Shown piece after piece: positions 26,058 to 34,154 of a stretch of DNA of 64,000 nt. A program made the position numbers and the translations under genes. The notes under the pieces were generated by a model. The model worked only from the letters and a program-made list of their open reading frames with translations, ran no database searches and was not told the DNA's origin. Origin of the DNA: Clostridium sp. TW13 (GTDB taxonomy: Bacteria > Bacillota > Clostridia > Clostridiales > Clostridiaceae). The stretch spans positions 372,001 through 436,000 of the forward strand of contig NZ_BROD01000001.1 of NCBI RefSeq assembly GCF_024345225.1. Reading direction: 5' to 3'. Every line of letters begins with the position of its first letter. Position 1 is the first letter of the stretch.

Positions 26058-26720
26058 CTAAATCTGTTGAAAATTTTCGGCAATATAATCAAATTCTTCA
26101 GGATCAGATATTTCACCATACTGATCTTCAGAAATTCCAGGATAGTAGTAAAGAATGAATTTATCTTCTTTATCCCAAAGGTTTTCAATGATTATATATT
26201 GTCTATCTAGCTGGCAATCTTGTAATGTTGCTAAGACTTTATACTTTGATTCTCTACCTGTATTATTGTTAGTAAGATCTAAAGTAAAGCTATCATGTAG
26301 AGTTATATTTAATTTCTCATGATCACAAGTCTTAATGTATGAACCTTCTCTACAACCTGTGCAAGAATTGAACTTACAATCATCATTAACACAGTTTAAG
26401 CAAGCACAAGAGCTGCAATTCTTTAATTGAGCAAAAGTATTTTTGTTGTCTGCTTTGTAGCTCTTAAGCAAATCTTGATATTTATTTTTGTCTGCAAATA
26501 AACCACCTAGAAAGCCTGATTTTTTTGAAAGTTCTAATTCAGAAGATTCTAAAAGATCAATGTATTTTTTTAATACGTCCTTTTTACTATTATATCTTCT
26601 AAGTCTTAATGTTTTCTCAGAGAGGAAAGGTGCTACATTGTCGATAGCATAGTTGATATCAACGTATACTTTTCCCCAGATATCTTTTTCAGATTTTATA
26701 AATTCTAAATCATTTGACAT
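26058..26720 (-). CDS. Cys-rich protein associated with PspA
   Basis: 220 residues. N-terminal helical part, then a tight block of eight Cys within about 33 residues (about res 101-133; spacing CxxCxC, NC, DC, SCxxC, TC, then DH), which looks like a zinc- or cluster-binding module. The C-terminal 55 residues (QYIIIENLW...FILYYYP...EEFDYIAE) resemble DUF1292-like small beta domains. It is the last gene of a three-gene minus-strand set with PspA, 21 bases downstream of it, so it probably works in the same envelope-stress response. Function unknown. Confidence 0.75.
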   Translation of the reverse strand: MSNDLEFIKSEKDIWGKVYVDINYAIDNVAPFLSEKTLRLRRYNSKKDVLKKYIDLLESSELELSKKSGFLGGLFADKNKYQDLLKSYKADNKNTFAQLKNCSSCACLNCVNDDCKFNSCTGCREGSYIKTCDHEKLNITLHDSFTLDLTNNNTGRESKYKVLATLQDCQLDRQYIIIENLWDKEDKFILYYYPGISEDQYGEISDPEEFDYIAENFQQI

Positions 26721-26741
26721 AAGGCTTCATCCTAACTATAA

Positions 26742-27398
26742 TTATTCAGTCTTTTTATATTTTTGAAGTTCTAAATCTAGGTCTACATCTCCACCAAGAG
26801 AATCAAATTCTGCTTCTAAGCTGTCAACTTCTCTTAATTCGCCTAAACCTTCAGCAAGAGCTTCTTTTCTTTGAATCTTTCTTTCGATATCATCTAATTG
26901 AATTGAATTTTGTTTAGTTTTAACGTTAGCTAGTATTTCATTAACTTGCTTTGAAGCATCAGCGTTGTTAGATCTAGCAGCGGCTTCATCTCTGTAGCTT
27001 CTAGTCTTTTCAATTTCATCTTCTAATGCTTTTAAGTTCTTTTTGATTAATTCTGCTTTTTGAGCAGCATCTGCATGACTAGTTTTTAAAGATTCAATCT
27101 TCTTGTCAGCATCTAATTTTCTTTGAAGAGCTCTCTTAGCTAAGTCTTCATTCCCTTTTGCTAATGCAAGCTTTACTTTTTCATCATAATCTTTAGATTC
27201 TTTTTCAGCTATAGTTATTTTTTTCTCAATTTCATGAACATTTCCTAAAATTTGTGCTGAAGAAAGTTTAGCTTTGCTCAAGCTTTCTTCCATGTCTCTA
27301 ATTTTTTGATCCAATAATTGAATTGGATTCTCCATGTCATCTAAAGTATCATTTACCTTTGCCTTTACCATGTTTGATAATCTGTTGATAATTCCCAT
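26742..27398 (-). CDS. pspA: PspA/IM30 family phage-shock protein
   Basis: 218 residues, almost entirely alpha-helical coiled coil, with the PspA/Vipp1/LiaH features: N-terminal amphipathic helix (MGIINRLSNMVKAKVND), the LDQKIRDMEESL block, the KRALQRK segment, and heptads through about res 200. Such proteins bind stressed membranes and assemble into rings or rods (ESCRT-III-like). Start after TGGAGGAATG. It lies between a Ser/Gly-rich membrane protein upstream and a Cys-rich protein downstream on the same strand, forming an apparent operon. Confidence 0.95.
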   Translation of the reverse strand: MGIINRLSNMVKAKVNDTLDDMENPIQLLDQKIRDMEESLSKAKLSSAQILGNVHEIEKKITIAEKESKDYDEKVKLALAKGNEDLAKRALQRKLDADKKIESLKTSHADAAQKAELIKKNLKALEDEIEKTRSYRDEAAARSNNADASKQVNEILANVKTKQNSIQLDDIERKIQRKEALAEGLGELREVDSLEAEFDSLGGDVDLDLELQKYKKTE

Positions 27399-27412
27399 AA
27401 ATCATTCCTCCA

Positions 27413-27967
27413 TTATTTTCTTCTCATATATTTTTTAATAAGATTTATTAAGATTATTATTATTATAAATAATATAATCACTTTGAAAACTGAGCCTATT
27501 AGGCTGCCACCACCGTATCCATAACCACCATAATATGACGATCTACCAAATGGGATTGGAATTGGTATCGGTATAAATGAGTGTTTTGTAGAATAGCTTC
27601 CATTGTTGTTGTAGTTTGAACTATTGCTGCCTGATCCCCAGAAACTACTACTATTATTGTTTTTAGAATTTGAAAAGCCTCCTGATTTAAAGCCACTAGA
27701 GGATGAGCCACTAGACTTACTTGAACTACCAGAGAAACTACCTGATTTAAATCCGCTTGAGGAAGACTTTGAACTTGAACTTCCAAAAGAACTAGATTTA
27801 AATCCACTTGATGATGATCTTGAACTCCCCTTAGCATATGCTACAGAGGGGTTACCTGTATTTCCAAAGATATTTGGAATATCTATAGAAAAACAAGAAG
27901 TTAAAAACATTAAGGTCAGTATAAGCGTAAATACAAAGCGCTTTTTGTTAAACTTAATTTTGCACAC
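27413..27967 (-). CDS. Exported Ser/Gly-rich repeat protein with C-terminal membrane anchor
   Basis: 184 residues: N-terminal signal sequence with a likely cleavage after AYA (about res 44), then a Ser/Gly/Phe low-complexity region built from a repeating SSSSGFKSGSF-like unit (about res 48-115), and a C-terminal hydrophobic helix (about 158-178) with a positive tail. It is upstream of pspA by 14 bases and probably its membrane partner. Start is uncertain: the GTG at 27967 directly follows GGGGG with almost no spacing; a non-ATG start a few codons in is possible. No known family recognised. Confidence 0.75.
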   Translation of the reverse strand: MCKIKFNKKRFVFTLILTLMFLTSCFSIDIPNIFGNTGNPSVAYAKGSSRSSSSGFKSSSFGSSSSKSSSSGFKSGSFSGSSSKSSGSSSSGFKSGGFSNSKNNNSSSFWGSGSNSSNYNNNGSYSTKHSFIPIPIPIPFGRSSYYGGYGYGGGSLIGSVFKVIILFIIIIILINLIKKYMRRK

Positions 27968-28333
27968 CCCCTAGAACTAAATCCATGAATTTATTATATA
28001 GTATAAATTACCTCTTTACAAGTATAAAAATAACCTATATCGTTATAAATTTTACTGTTTATAAGAAGTTAGATGCATACAATAAGAATAAACTCTTGAT
28101 ATCTTCATTTTACTTTAATTTTTAACTCTTTAAGGGTTATTTAATAACTCTTAAAGAAATTTTACGAATATTTTTATTTTGCTAATACAATTATACCATG
28201 TTTTGGGTAGTATCATAACTTGAAAACTTTAAGAAAATATTAATAATTAGTTTTAAATAACTTGTTAAGATAGAGCCGCTGGGGTAAAATAATTTTATGT
28301 AAAGCATTTAGCATATGATTAGGAGTGATATAT
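27968..28333. other. Gene-free divergent promoter region
   Basis: About 365 bases between divergent genes (Ser/Gly-rich protein and S1-domain protein). It holds an imperfect AAGGGTTATT / AATAACTCTT inverted repeat near 28133-28153 and is very AT-rich. No gene or recognised RNA; promoters for both directions are expected here but not pinned down. Confidence 0.5.
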
Positions 28334-29506
28334 ATGGAAGAAAATCAAGAATTAGAACAAGAATTAGCAATGGAAGATGTATTAAAGAATTATGACTTCA
28401 AAAAAATCCACACAGGAGAGATAATCAAAGGTAGCGTTTTAAAAGTTACTAATGATGAAGTTATAGTGAATATAAATTATTTTTCAGATGGAATCATAAA
28501 TAAGGATGAACTTTCATTTGAAAGCGATGTTAATCCTTTTGATGTAGTTAAAGAAGGAGACGAAATATCAGTTAAAATTATAAGTACTGATGATGGAGAA
28601 GGAAATGTAGTTTTATCTAAGAAACAAGCAGATGAAGCTTCAATATGGGATTCAGTAGATGATGCTAAAAAAGAAGGAAAAACAGTAGTAGTTAAAGTTA
28701 AATCTGAAACTAAGGGTGGACTTATTGCAAGTTACAAAGGACTAAGAGTATTTATTCCAGGATCTCAAGCAGCTGCTAGAAGAATTGAATTAAACACTTT
28801 AGTAGGTCAAGAACTTGAAGTTAAGCTAACAGAATGTGATAAGGTTAAAAAGAATATAGTAGCTTCAAGAAGAGTTATAGAAGAAGCTGAAATAGAAGCA
28901 AAGAAAAATGAACTATGGTCTGGATTAACAGTAGGAGAAAAGAGAGAAGGAAAGGTAACAAGACTTGCTAAGTTTGGTGCTTTCGTTGATATCGGAGGAG
29001 TAGAAGGACTTGTTCACGTATCAGATTTATCTTGGAAGAGAGTAAACAATCCAGAAGAAGTAGTTTCAGTTGGTGATACTGTAAATGTATTTATTCAATC
29101 TGTTGATAGAGAAAAGAATAGATTATCCTTAGCTTTAAAGGATGTTGCAACAAATCCATGGACTCTAGTAGAATCTAAAATGAAGACAGGAGATGTAGTT
29201 GAAGGTAAAGTACTTAAATTCACTACTTTTGGAGCTTTTGTAGAAGTAGCAGATGGAGTTGAAGGTCTTGTTCATTTAAGCGAAATAAGCGACGAAAATA
29301 TAGCTAAGCCATCAGAAGTACTTGAAATTGGTCAAACAGTTAAGGTAAAAGTTCTTAGCATAGATGCAGCAAACCATAAAATGAGCTTAAGCATAAAAGA
29401 TGCTGTAGAAAAATCAAAAGAATACTTACAATACACTGATAATGAAGAAGAATCAACTTTAGGAGACTTATTAAAAGATAAATTATCAGGAGTAAAATTT
29501 GAATAA
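28334..29506 (+). CDS. S1-domain RNA-binding protein, ribosomal protein S1 homologue
   Basis: 390 residues with four S1 repeats at about res 17-85, 102-170, 187-257 and 273-342. Repeats 3 and 4 have the full FGAFVDIGGVEGLVHVSDLS and FGAFVEVADGVEGLVHLSEIS type motifs; the first two are more diverged, as in Firmicute S1 (YpfD) proteins. Binds single-stranded RNA and may aid translation initiation. Acidic N-terminus (EENQELEQE). The ATG at 28334 is 8 bases after AGGAG; a GTG at 28325 inside the site was rejected. Followed by a palindromic repeat. Confidence 0.92.
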   Translation: MEENQELEQELAMEDVLKNYDFKKIHTGEIIKGSVLKVTNDEVIVNINYFSDGIINKDELSFESDVNPFDVVKEGDEISVKIISTDDGEGNVVLSKKQADEASIWDSVDDAKKEGKTVVVKVKSETKGGLIASYKGLRVFIPGSQAAARRIELNTLVGQELEVKLTECDKVKKNIVASRRVIEEAEIEAKKNELWSGLTVGEKREGKVTRLAKFGAFVDIGGVEGLVHVSDLSWKRVNNPEEVVSVGDTVNVFIQSVDREKNRLSLALKDVATNPWTLVESKMKTGDVVEGKVLKFTTFGAFVEVADGVEGLVHLSEISDENIAKPSEVLEIGQTVKVKVLSIDAANHKMSLSIKDAVEKSKEYLQYTDNEEESTLGDLLKDKLSGVKFE

Positions 29507-29568
29507 GGCATTTGAAAATAAATAACAAGTCACAATGTGCGACGGATATTTATTTTTTGAAGATGCCT
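29506..29568. repeat. Short palindromic repeat copy, deletion derivative of the long form
   Basis: 63 bp starting at the S1-gene stop codon. The left part (AACAAGTCACAATGTGCGACGGATATT) matches the left arm and core start of the 160-bp copies, then jumps to the right end TATTTTTTGAAGATGCCT, so the middle has been lost. Ends form the standard AGGCATTTGAAAAT / TTTTTTGAAGATGCCT hairpin. Confidence 0.85.
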
Positions 29569-29587
29569 AAGTAATTGGAATATATAG

Positions 29588-30109
29588 ATGATAGAAGAAA
29601 TTAGTAAACCCAAATATCTTAAAAAGAAAAATAAGCCTTTAAGGATACTTATTTCAATAGGTTTGATGTATCTTATGTTTTGTATAATGAATCCGTTTCT
29701 TTTAATAATAAGTCCAATTTATATTTGGTATGTGGTAAAAGCTATAAAGAATAATAAAGATAGCGAAAATATATTAATTGATGAAGCTATAGATCTATAT
29801 TATTCTAAGAAATTTGAACAAAGCTTAGAATGCTGCAATTCACTTGATGAAAGAAAAGATGAAGAACAAGTTAGACTTCTAAAAGCTCTAAACTTCTTCA
29901 TGCTTGGTGATAAAAAGGAGTTTGCAGAAATAATCTTGTCAATCAATAATAAAGATTTAGAAGCTGATGCTGATATTCAAATAAAATTAGGAGAAGCATT
30001 AGAAGAACTAGGAGAATTGGATAAAGCTAATAAGGTTTATAAAAGGCTGGTAGAAGTTTTTCCAAAAAGCAAGTATTTGCAAGAGAAAGTTGCAAGCTTA
30101 AATTCTTAA
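29588..30109 (+). CDS. Small membrane protein with TPR-like repeats
   Basis: 173 residues: two hydrophobic helices in a hairpin (about res 18-50), then helical repeats of TPR type (ADIQIKLGEALEELGELDKANKVYKRLVEVFPKSKYLQEKV). Probably a membrane-anchored scaffold; partner unknown. The ribosome binding site is weak (TTGGAATATATAG), so expression may be low or coupled to the S1 gene upstream. Terminator follows. Confidence 0.75.
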   Translation: MIEEISKPKYLKKKNKPLRILISIGLMYLMFCIMNPFLLIISPIYIWYVVKAIKNNKDSENILIDEAIDLYYSKKFEQSLECCNSLDERKDEEQVRLLKALNFFMLGDKKEFAEIILSINNKDLEADADIQIKLGEALEELGELDKANKVYKRLVEVFPKSKYLQEKVASLNS

Positions 30110-30137
30110 CAATTAAAATTAATAACCTTAAGTAATA

Positions 30138-30195
30138 AAAGGGAATGTAGACAAATTTGTAAAAAGCCAATCTATCTACATTCCCTTAAATAATT
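30138..30195 (+). terminator. Terminator of the TPR gene
   Basis: AAAGGGAATGTAGA / TCTACATTCCCTT stem followed by AAATAATTTT. Confidence 0.8.
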
Positions 30196-30217
30196 TTAGC
30201 AACTGTTTTTACTATAA

Positions 30218-30268
30218 AGAAAAGGCTGTCTAGAGGAGAAAGAAAATGTTTATCCTTTAAGACAGCCT
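30218..30268 (-). terminator. Terminator of pyruvate kinase
   Basis: On the minus strand AGGCTGTCT / AGACAGCCT stem followed by TTTTCTTT, 14 bases after the pyk stop. Confidence 0.82.
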
Positions 30269-30281
30269 ATTTTAATGCATA

Positions 30282-31700
30282 TTATACTTTTTCGATTTTG
30301 AACATATTAGTTCCACCAGTGTGAGAAGTTGGCATTCCGGCAGCAACTATTATTGTATCGTCAGTTTTAGCTATATCCAATTTCTTAACTACATTTTTAG
30401 CTTCATTGATGATTTCATCAGTAGTGTGGAACTCAGCACAAAGTTGAGGTATAACACCAAAGTTTAAAGATAATTGTCTTTGAACCTTTTCGGAAGCAGT
30501 TATAGCAACTATTGGGCATTTAGTTCTGTACTTAGATAATACTCTAGCTGTAGCACCACTTTGAGTAGCAGCTACTATAGCTTTAGTAGGAAGCTTAATT
30601 GTAGTTTTAGCAGCTGAATAACTTATAGCATCTGCATAGTGAGATAAGCTTGGTTCACGAAGTTTGTTTATCATATATTCATAATCTAAATTAGCTTCAG
30701 TTTCCAAAGAAATCTTGCTCATTGTTCTTGCTGATTCAAGTGGGTAGTTACCAGAAGCACTTTCACCAGAAAGCATTACTGCATCAGTACCATCAAAGAT
30801 AGCATTGCAGATATCACAAGCTTCAGCTCTTGTAGGTCTAGAATTTCTTATCATAGAATCAAGCATTTGAGTAGCTGTAATTACTACCTTACCTGCAGCA
30901 TTACACTTCTTTATTATCTTCTTTTGGATTATAGGAACTTTCTCAATAGGAATTTCGATTCCCATATCTCCTCTTGCTACCATGATAGCATCTGTAGCTT
31001 CAAGAATTGAATCAACGTTATCAACGCCTTCTTGACTTTCGATTTTAGCTATTATTCTTATATTCTCTCCACCATTTTGTTTCAAGAATTCTCTTATTTC
31101 TGTAATGTCTTCAGCCTTTCTTATGAAAGAAGCTGCTACAAAATCTACATCCATCTTGCAACCAAAGGCTAAGTCTTCTTTATCTTTTTCAGTTATAGCA
31201 GGTAAATCAATCTTTAAGTTTGGAATGTTAACTCCCTTATGATTTTTAATAGTACCGCCTATCACAACTGTGGTATGAATTTCGGTTCCTTCGACATATG
31301 TAACCTTAAATTCCAATAATCCGTCATCAACTAGGATAGTATCATTAGGTTTTATATCTTTACATAGTTTAGTATAGGAAATAGAGCAATGCTTGTTATC
31401 TCCTAGGATTTCTTCACCACAGCTGAATATAAATTCATCACCTTCATTTAAAGTGGCTTCATCTCCTGAAAAATTATGTGTTCTTATTTTGGGACCTTTA
31501 ATATCTAATACAATGGCAACTGGTTTGTCTAATTCTGTTCTTAATTTCTTTATTAAGTCTATTTTTTGTTTGTGTGTTTCTTGAGTACCATGAGAGCAAT
31601 TAAGTCTAGCAGCGCTCATACCAATGTTCATAAGTTCTCTAAGTGTTTCTTCATTATCACTAGCAGGACCAATTGTAAAAATCATTTTTGTTTTTTGCAT
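30282..31700 (-). CDS. pyk: Pyruvate kinase
   Basis: 472 residues, the standard length without the extra C-terminal PEP-like domain found in Bacillus. Converts phosphoenolpyruvate plus ADP to pyruvate plus ATP. Catalytic blocks: KTKMIFTIGPAS and RLNCSHG at the N-terminus, LDIKGPKIRT, the active-site IAKIESQEG (about res 218-226) with MVARGDMGIEIP, ITATQMLDSM, and the C-terminal allosteric domain. Start after GGGGTGATATT. Monocistronic, with its own terminator. Confidence 0.98.
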   Translation of the reverse strand: MQKTKMIFTIGPASDNEETLRELMNIGMSAARLNCSHGTQETHKQKIDLIKKLRTELDKPVAIVLDIKGPKIRTHNFSGDEATLNEGDEFIFSCGEEILGDNKHCSISYTKLCKDIKPNDTILVDDGLLEFKVTYVEGTEIHTTVVIGGTIKNHKGVNIPNLKIDLPAITEKDKEDLAFGCKMDVDFVAASFIRKAEDITEIREFLKQNGGENIRIIAKIESQEGVDNVDSILEATDAIMVARGDMGIEIPIEKVPIIQKKIIKKCNAAGKVVITATQMLDSMIRNSRPTRAEACDICNAIFDGTDAVMLSGESASGNYPLESARTMSKISLETEANLDYEYMINKLREPSLSHYADAISYSAAKTTIKLPTKAIVAATQSGATARVLSKYRTKCPIVAITASEKVQRQLSLNFGVIPQLCAEFHTTDEIINEAKNVVKKLDIAKTDDTIIVAAGMPTSHTGGTNMFKIEKV

Positions 31701-31813
31701 AATATCACCCCATAAAATAAGTATTTTAAAAAGAATAAATTTTATTCCTAGTAATATTTATAGTGTACACTAAGTGAAAAGGTTTTGGAAGTGGAGGGAG
31801 AGAATAAAATGTT

Positions 31814-31878
31814 AAGGCATATAAAAGCAAATAGGCTTATATGATAGTCTATTTGACTGGTTATTTTCAGATGGCTAA
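31814..31878. repeat. Diverged palindromic repeat copy
   Basis: Left end AAGGCATATAAAAG, right end TTATTTTCAGATGGCTAA, with a self-complementary centre ATAGGCTTATATGATAGTCTAT. It is related to the dispersed family by its ends and overall palindromic design but is much diverged. The rest of the 395-base gap (31701-32096) holds the promoter at 31978. Confidence 0.5.
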
Positions 31879-31977
31879 CGATTAATTAAGTAAAAAACAG
31901 TTATTAGTAGGTATGAACAGTAAGCTTGAATTAGCACCTTGAATGTATAGAGTTTTTATAAAAAATATAGGTAATTG

Positions 31978-32006
31978 TTTACATGATTAAGAAATCTAGA
32001 TACAAT
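31978..32006 (+). promoter_or_regulatory. Probable sigma-A promoter of the small-protein cluster
   Basis: TTTACA (31978-31983), 17-base spacer, TACAAT (32001-32006). Transcription would begin near 32013, about 85 bases before the start of the first small gene. Confidence 0.6.
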
Positions 32007-32096
32007 TGAAATATATGTAAAAGTAATAATTTTAAAACTCGTTGAAACTAATATAAAATAAATGCATATTGAGAAATAGAAAAAGGAGTTTAGATT

Positions 32097-32390
32097 ATGC
32101 TTATTGAGATAATTAATTTTATAAAGGAAGTTTTAAAAGAATTTGGAGATATAATTGAATTGATTGATATTACAGAGCAGTTAGGCCACAAAGTTGATAA
32201 AGTTGAAATAGTTATATCAAGTAATAATTTTATGGGTTCTATCTCTATATATAGTAATAATGTTTATGATTTTTTAGCAGTAGAAGTGAATAATGAAGAA
32301 ATTATGCTAAATTCCAATAATAGTTGCGAAGACTTTGAAGACCTAAAATGTAAAGTTAAATATGAACTTCGTAAATTTTCAAAGTTATAA
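32097..32390 (+). CDS. Small acidic protein, possible TriTu-like immunity protein
   Basis: 97 residues, very acidic. The pattern VEIVISSNNFMGSISIYSNNVYDFLAVEV followed by an acidic helix with EDLKCKVKYELRK resembles the short beta-rich TriTu-type immunity proteins of polymorphic toxin systems, by eye only. Start follows AAAGGAGTTTAG. First of four small genes with similar character; the next 130 bases contain what looks like the tail of a lost toxin. Confidence 0.6.
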   Translation: MLIEIINFIKEVLKEFGDIIELIDITEQLGHKVDKVEIVISSNNFMGSISIYSNNVYDFLAVEVNNEEIMLNSNNSCEDFEDLKCKVKYELRKFSKL

Positions 32391-32419
32391 TTAGGAGAAA
32401 AAAATGAGGTAATAAATAA

Positions 32420-32503
32420 AAGTATAAGTTCAATATTGGTAAAGGAAAGGCTATTACTCAATACACTATAGAAACTAATGGAAAGCAGGTCATTTACTAT
32501 TAA
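32420..32503 (+). pseudogene. Remnant resembling the C-terminus of a polymorphic toxin
   Basis: In one frame it reads 27 residues, KYKFNIGKGKAITQ then YTIETNGKQVIYY, ending in TAA, with a stop just before it. A short Lys/Gly-rich core closing with a YTIxTNGKxVxYY type end is the look of secreted toxin C-termini. There is no start codon or ribosome binding site. Presented as inference; a chance open stretch cannot be excluded. Confidence 0.4.
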
Positions 32504-32546
32504 AAGACTGAAAATTTAATAATAGAAAATGGAGAGTAAATATAAG

Positions 32547-32972
32547 ATGATAGATGATAGTAAAGTATACGATATATATGATAAGTTTGGAGTTGAAGAT
32601 AATGTAGTGATAATTGAACAATTTACCAAGATAATAAGCGATAATGAAACTTCAAATATTGTGAAATCAAAAGCGTATTGTGGTATGGGAGATTTGATAA
32701 TCTTTTTTGATCCATTTTCTAGAGAGGATGGAGGGTATGGATATTATAAAAAAGCATTAGAATATGATCCAAATAACTTAGTTGCAAGAATAGGAATCTG
32801 TATAGTTTTTGATGCATATCCTGAACCATATTCAGAAATTGTTCCTGAGAAGGAATATTTGGAGAATTTAGCTATATTGCTAGATAAGTTTTATGAAATA
32901 GATGAAAGTAATAAGAAAAATGTAATTCAATTAATGAAGAGTTTTGTGCAAAATAGATTGGAGAGTATATAA
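32547..32972 (+). CDS. Small acidic protein with TPR-like helices, possible immunity protein
   Basis: 141 residues, acidic, no signal peptide. YYKKALEYDPNNLVARIGICIVF is a TPR-like unit. Start chosen at ATG 32547, 10 bases after GGAGAG; the in-frame ATG at 32529 overlaps that site and has none of its own. Size, charge and setting among similar small genes fit an orphan immunity protein. No family recognised with certainty. Confidence 0.6.
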   Translation: MIDDSKVYDIYDKFGVEDNVVIIEQFTKIISDNETSNIVKSKAYCGMGDLIIFFDPFSREDGGYGYYKKALEYDPNNLVARIGICIVFDAYPEPYSEIVPEKEYLENLAILLDKFYEIDESNKKNVIQLMKSFVQNRLESI

Positions 32973-32973
32973 A

Positions 32974-33080
32974 GCTATAAAAGAATTTAGTGGGACAAAT
33001 GATTTTATAATGAACAAAAAGATGCCTTTCTTATGATGGATGGATATATAAAGCCTTTAGATTCAGAATTAACGTTTTAA
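32974..33080 (+). pseudogene. Frameshifted remnant, possibly of a toxin C-terminus
   Basis: Reads AIKEFSGTNDFIMNKK in one frame and then, after a one-base shift at about 33023, DAFLMMDGYIKPLDSELTF to a TAA. Together these could be about 35 residues of a lost protein end. No start or ribosome binding site. The short length makes this tentative. Confidence 0.35.
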
Positions 33081-33170
33081 CAATAGGGGGCAGATATAAA
33101 AATGAAAATTCAAATGATATTAAATAAAAATATATGATGAGATTAAGGAATTTTCAGAGGAGTAGCTAAT

Positions 33171-33584
33171 ATGTATGAAAAGTTAAACCAATATCTATTT
33201 AATTCATCGTTAGGAGACTATTGGTATGATGAAGGTAATATAATTGCTACAGATATTTTAAAGAAATTTAGTGAAAGTGATTGGGAAAAGCTATTAGATG
33301 ACATCTCCTCGAAGTCTATAGAGTGGCAAATTCAGTTTGCATATTGTGCCCCTGAAATCAATAATGAATTTTTAATAAGAAGTTTGATTCTACTTGCTAG
33401 CATTGATAATGATGAGTTGTTTAAAACATGTATTGATACTCTTAGAGTAATTATAAATTTGGATAATAAATTAATAATAGCAAGTGATAAAGCAATGTTA
33501 GAAAGAATAGAAAAAATACTTAAAAAATGTGATAATGCTACACGAATAGTATTTGAGGATTTTGTTGCCAAATTACAAAAATGA
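33171..33584 (+). CDS. Small acidic protein, possible immunity protein
   Basis: 137 residues, helical, acidic; NSSLGDYWYDEGNI near the N-terminus followed by HEAT-like helices (SDWEKLLDDISSKSIEWQ, LIRSLILLASI, CIDTLRVIINL). Immunity proteins of this size with helical repeats are common in toxin cassette arrays. Start after CAGAGGAGTAGC. Followed 12 bases later by the next gene, probably cotranscribed. Confidence 0.65.
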   Translation: MYEKLNQYLFNSSLGDYWYDEGNIIATDILKKFSESDWEKLLDDISSKSIEWQIQFAYCAPEINNEFLIRSLILLASIDNDELFKTCIDTLRVIINLDNKLIIASDKAMLERIEKILKKCDNATRIVFEDFVAKLQK

Positions 33585-33596
33585 GGGGATAGAAAA

Positions 33597-34046
33597 GTGT
33601 TAAAATCAGAATTTAAGAATGTCTTGTTAAAAATAGACTTCTCCAAAAGAGCTGAAAAGCTTACTCAAGAGCATTCTTTTGATAGAGATAATACATTTGA
33701 AGACTATGATAACAATGAAATCATAATGGCATTCAGCGATATTGGATATAAAGCTAAATATGATAAAAATGAAAATTTTTTTAAAGTTACTGAGAGTGTG
33801 TTGAATTATAGAATTCAGGTTCATGCATGTTTAAAATATGGTTTTATAGAATTAGGTTGGTATTTGTTTAGTCAAGATAAATATTATGATGGAGATACAT
33901 GGTCTAGTATTAAACGAGAACTAGATGGAGAAGAAAACCTGTTGAGAGATCTAGTTTTTCATAATTATGAAGAGTTAAAAGAAATATTAAAGGAAGTATT
34001 TTCAATGTATGAAGATTTTAAAAGAGAATTATGTAGCTTAGGGTGA
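33597..34046 (+). CDS. Small acidic protein, possible immunity protein
   Basis: 149 residues, acidic, cytoplasmic. A central beta part (DNNEIIMAFSDIGYKAKYDKNENFFKV) then YGFIELGWYLF and a C-terminal helix. Start is GTG after GAGGGGATAGAAAA. It is last in the cluster of four small genes. No catalytic motif is visible. Assigned to the immunity-like group by size, charge and position only. Confidence 0.62.
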   Translation: MLKSEFKNVLLKIDFSKRAEKLTQEHSFDRDNTFEDYDNNEIIMAFSDIGYKAKYDKNENFFKVTESVLNYRIQVHACLKYGFIELGWYLFSQDKYYDGDTWSSIKRELDGEENLLRDLVFHNYEELKEILKEVFSMYEDFKRELCSLG

Positions 34047-34154
34047 AGTACACATTAAAAAGTAATGTTATATAATTATTATAGAATAAATAGAAAAAAT
34101 TTTAAAATAACAATTAGTAAATATAAAGTTAGAAAGGAATAGAAAGAGGATAAT

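Noticed and set aside
27499-27837. 112-residue minus-strand frame rich in Gln, Val and His
   Set aside because: Alternate frame of the Ser/Gly-rich repeat gene; repeats leave other frames open. No start site.
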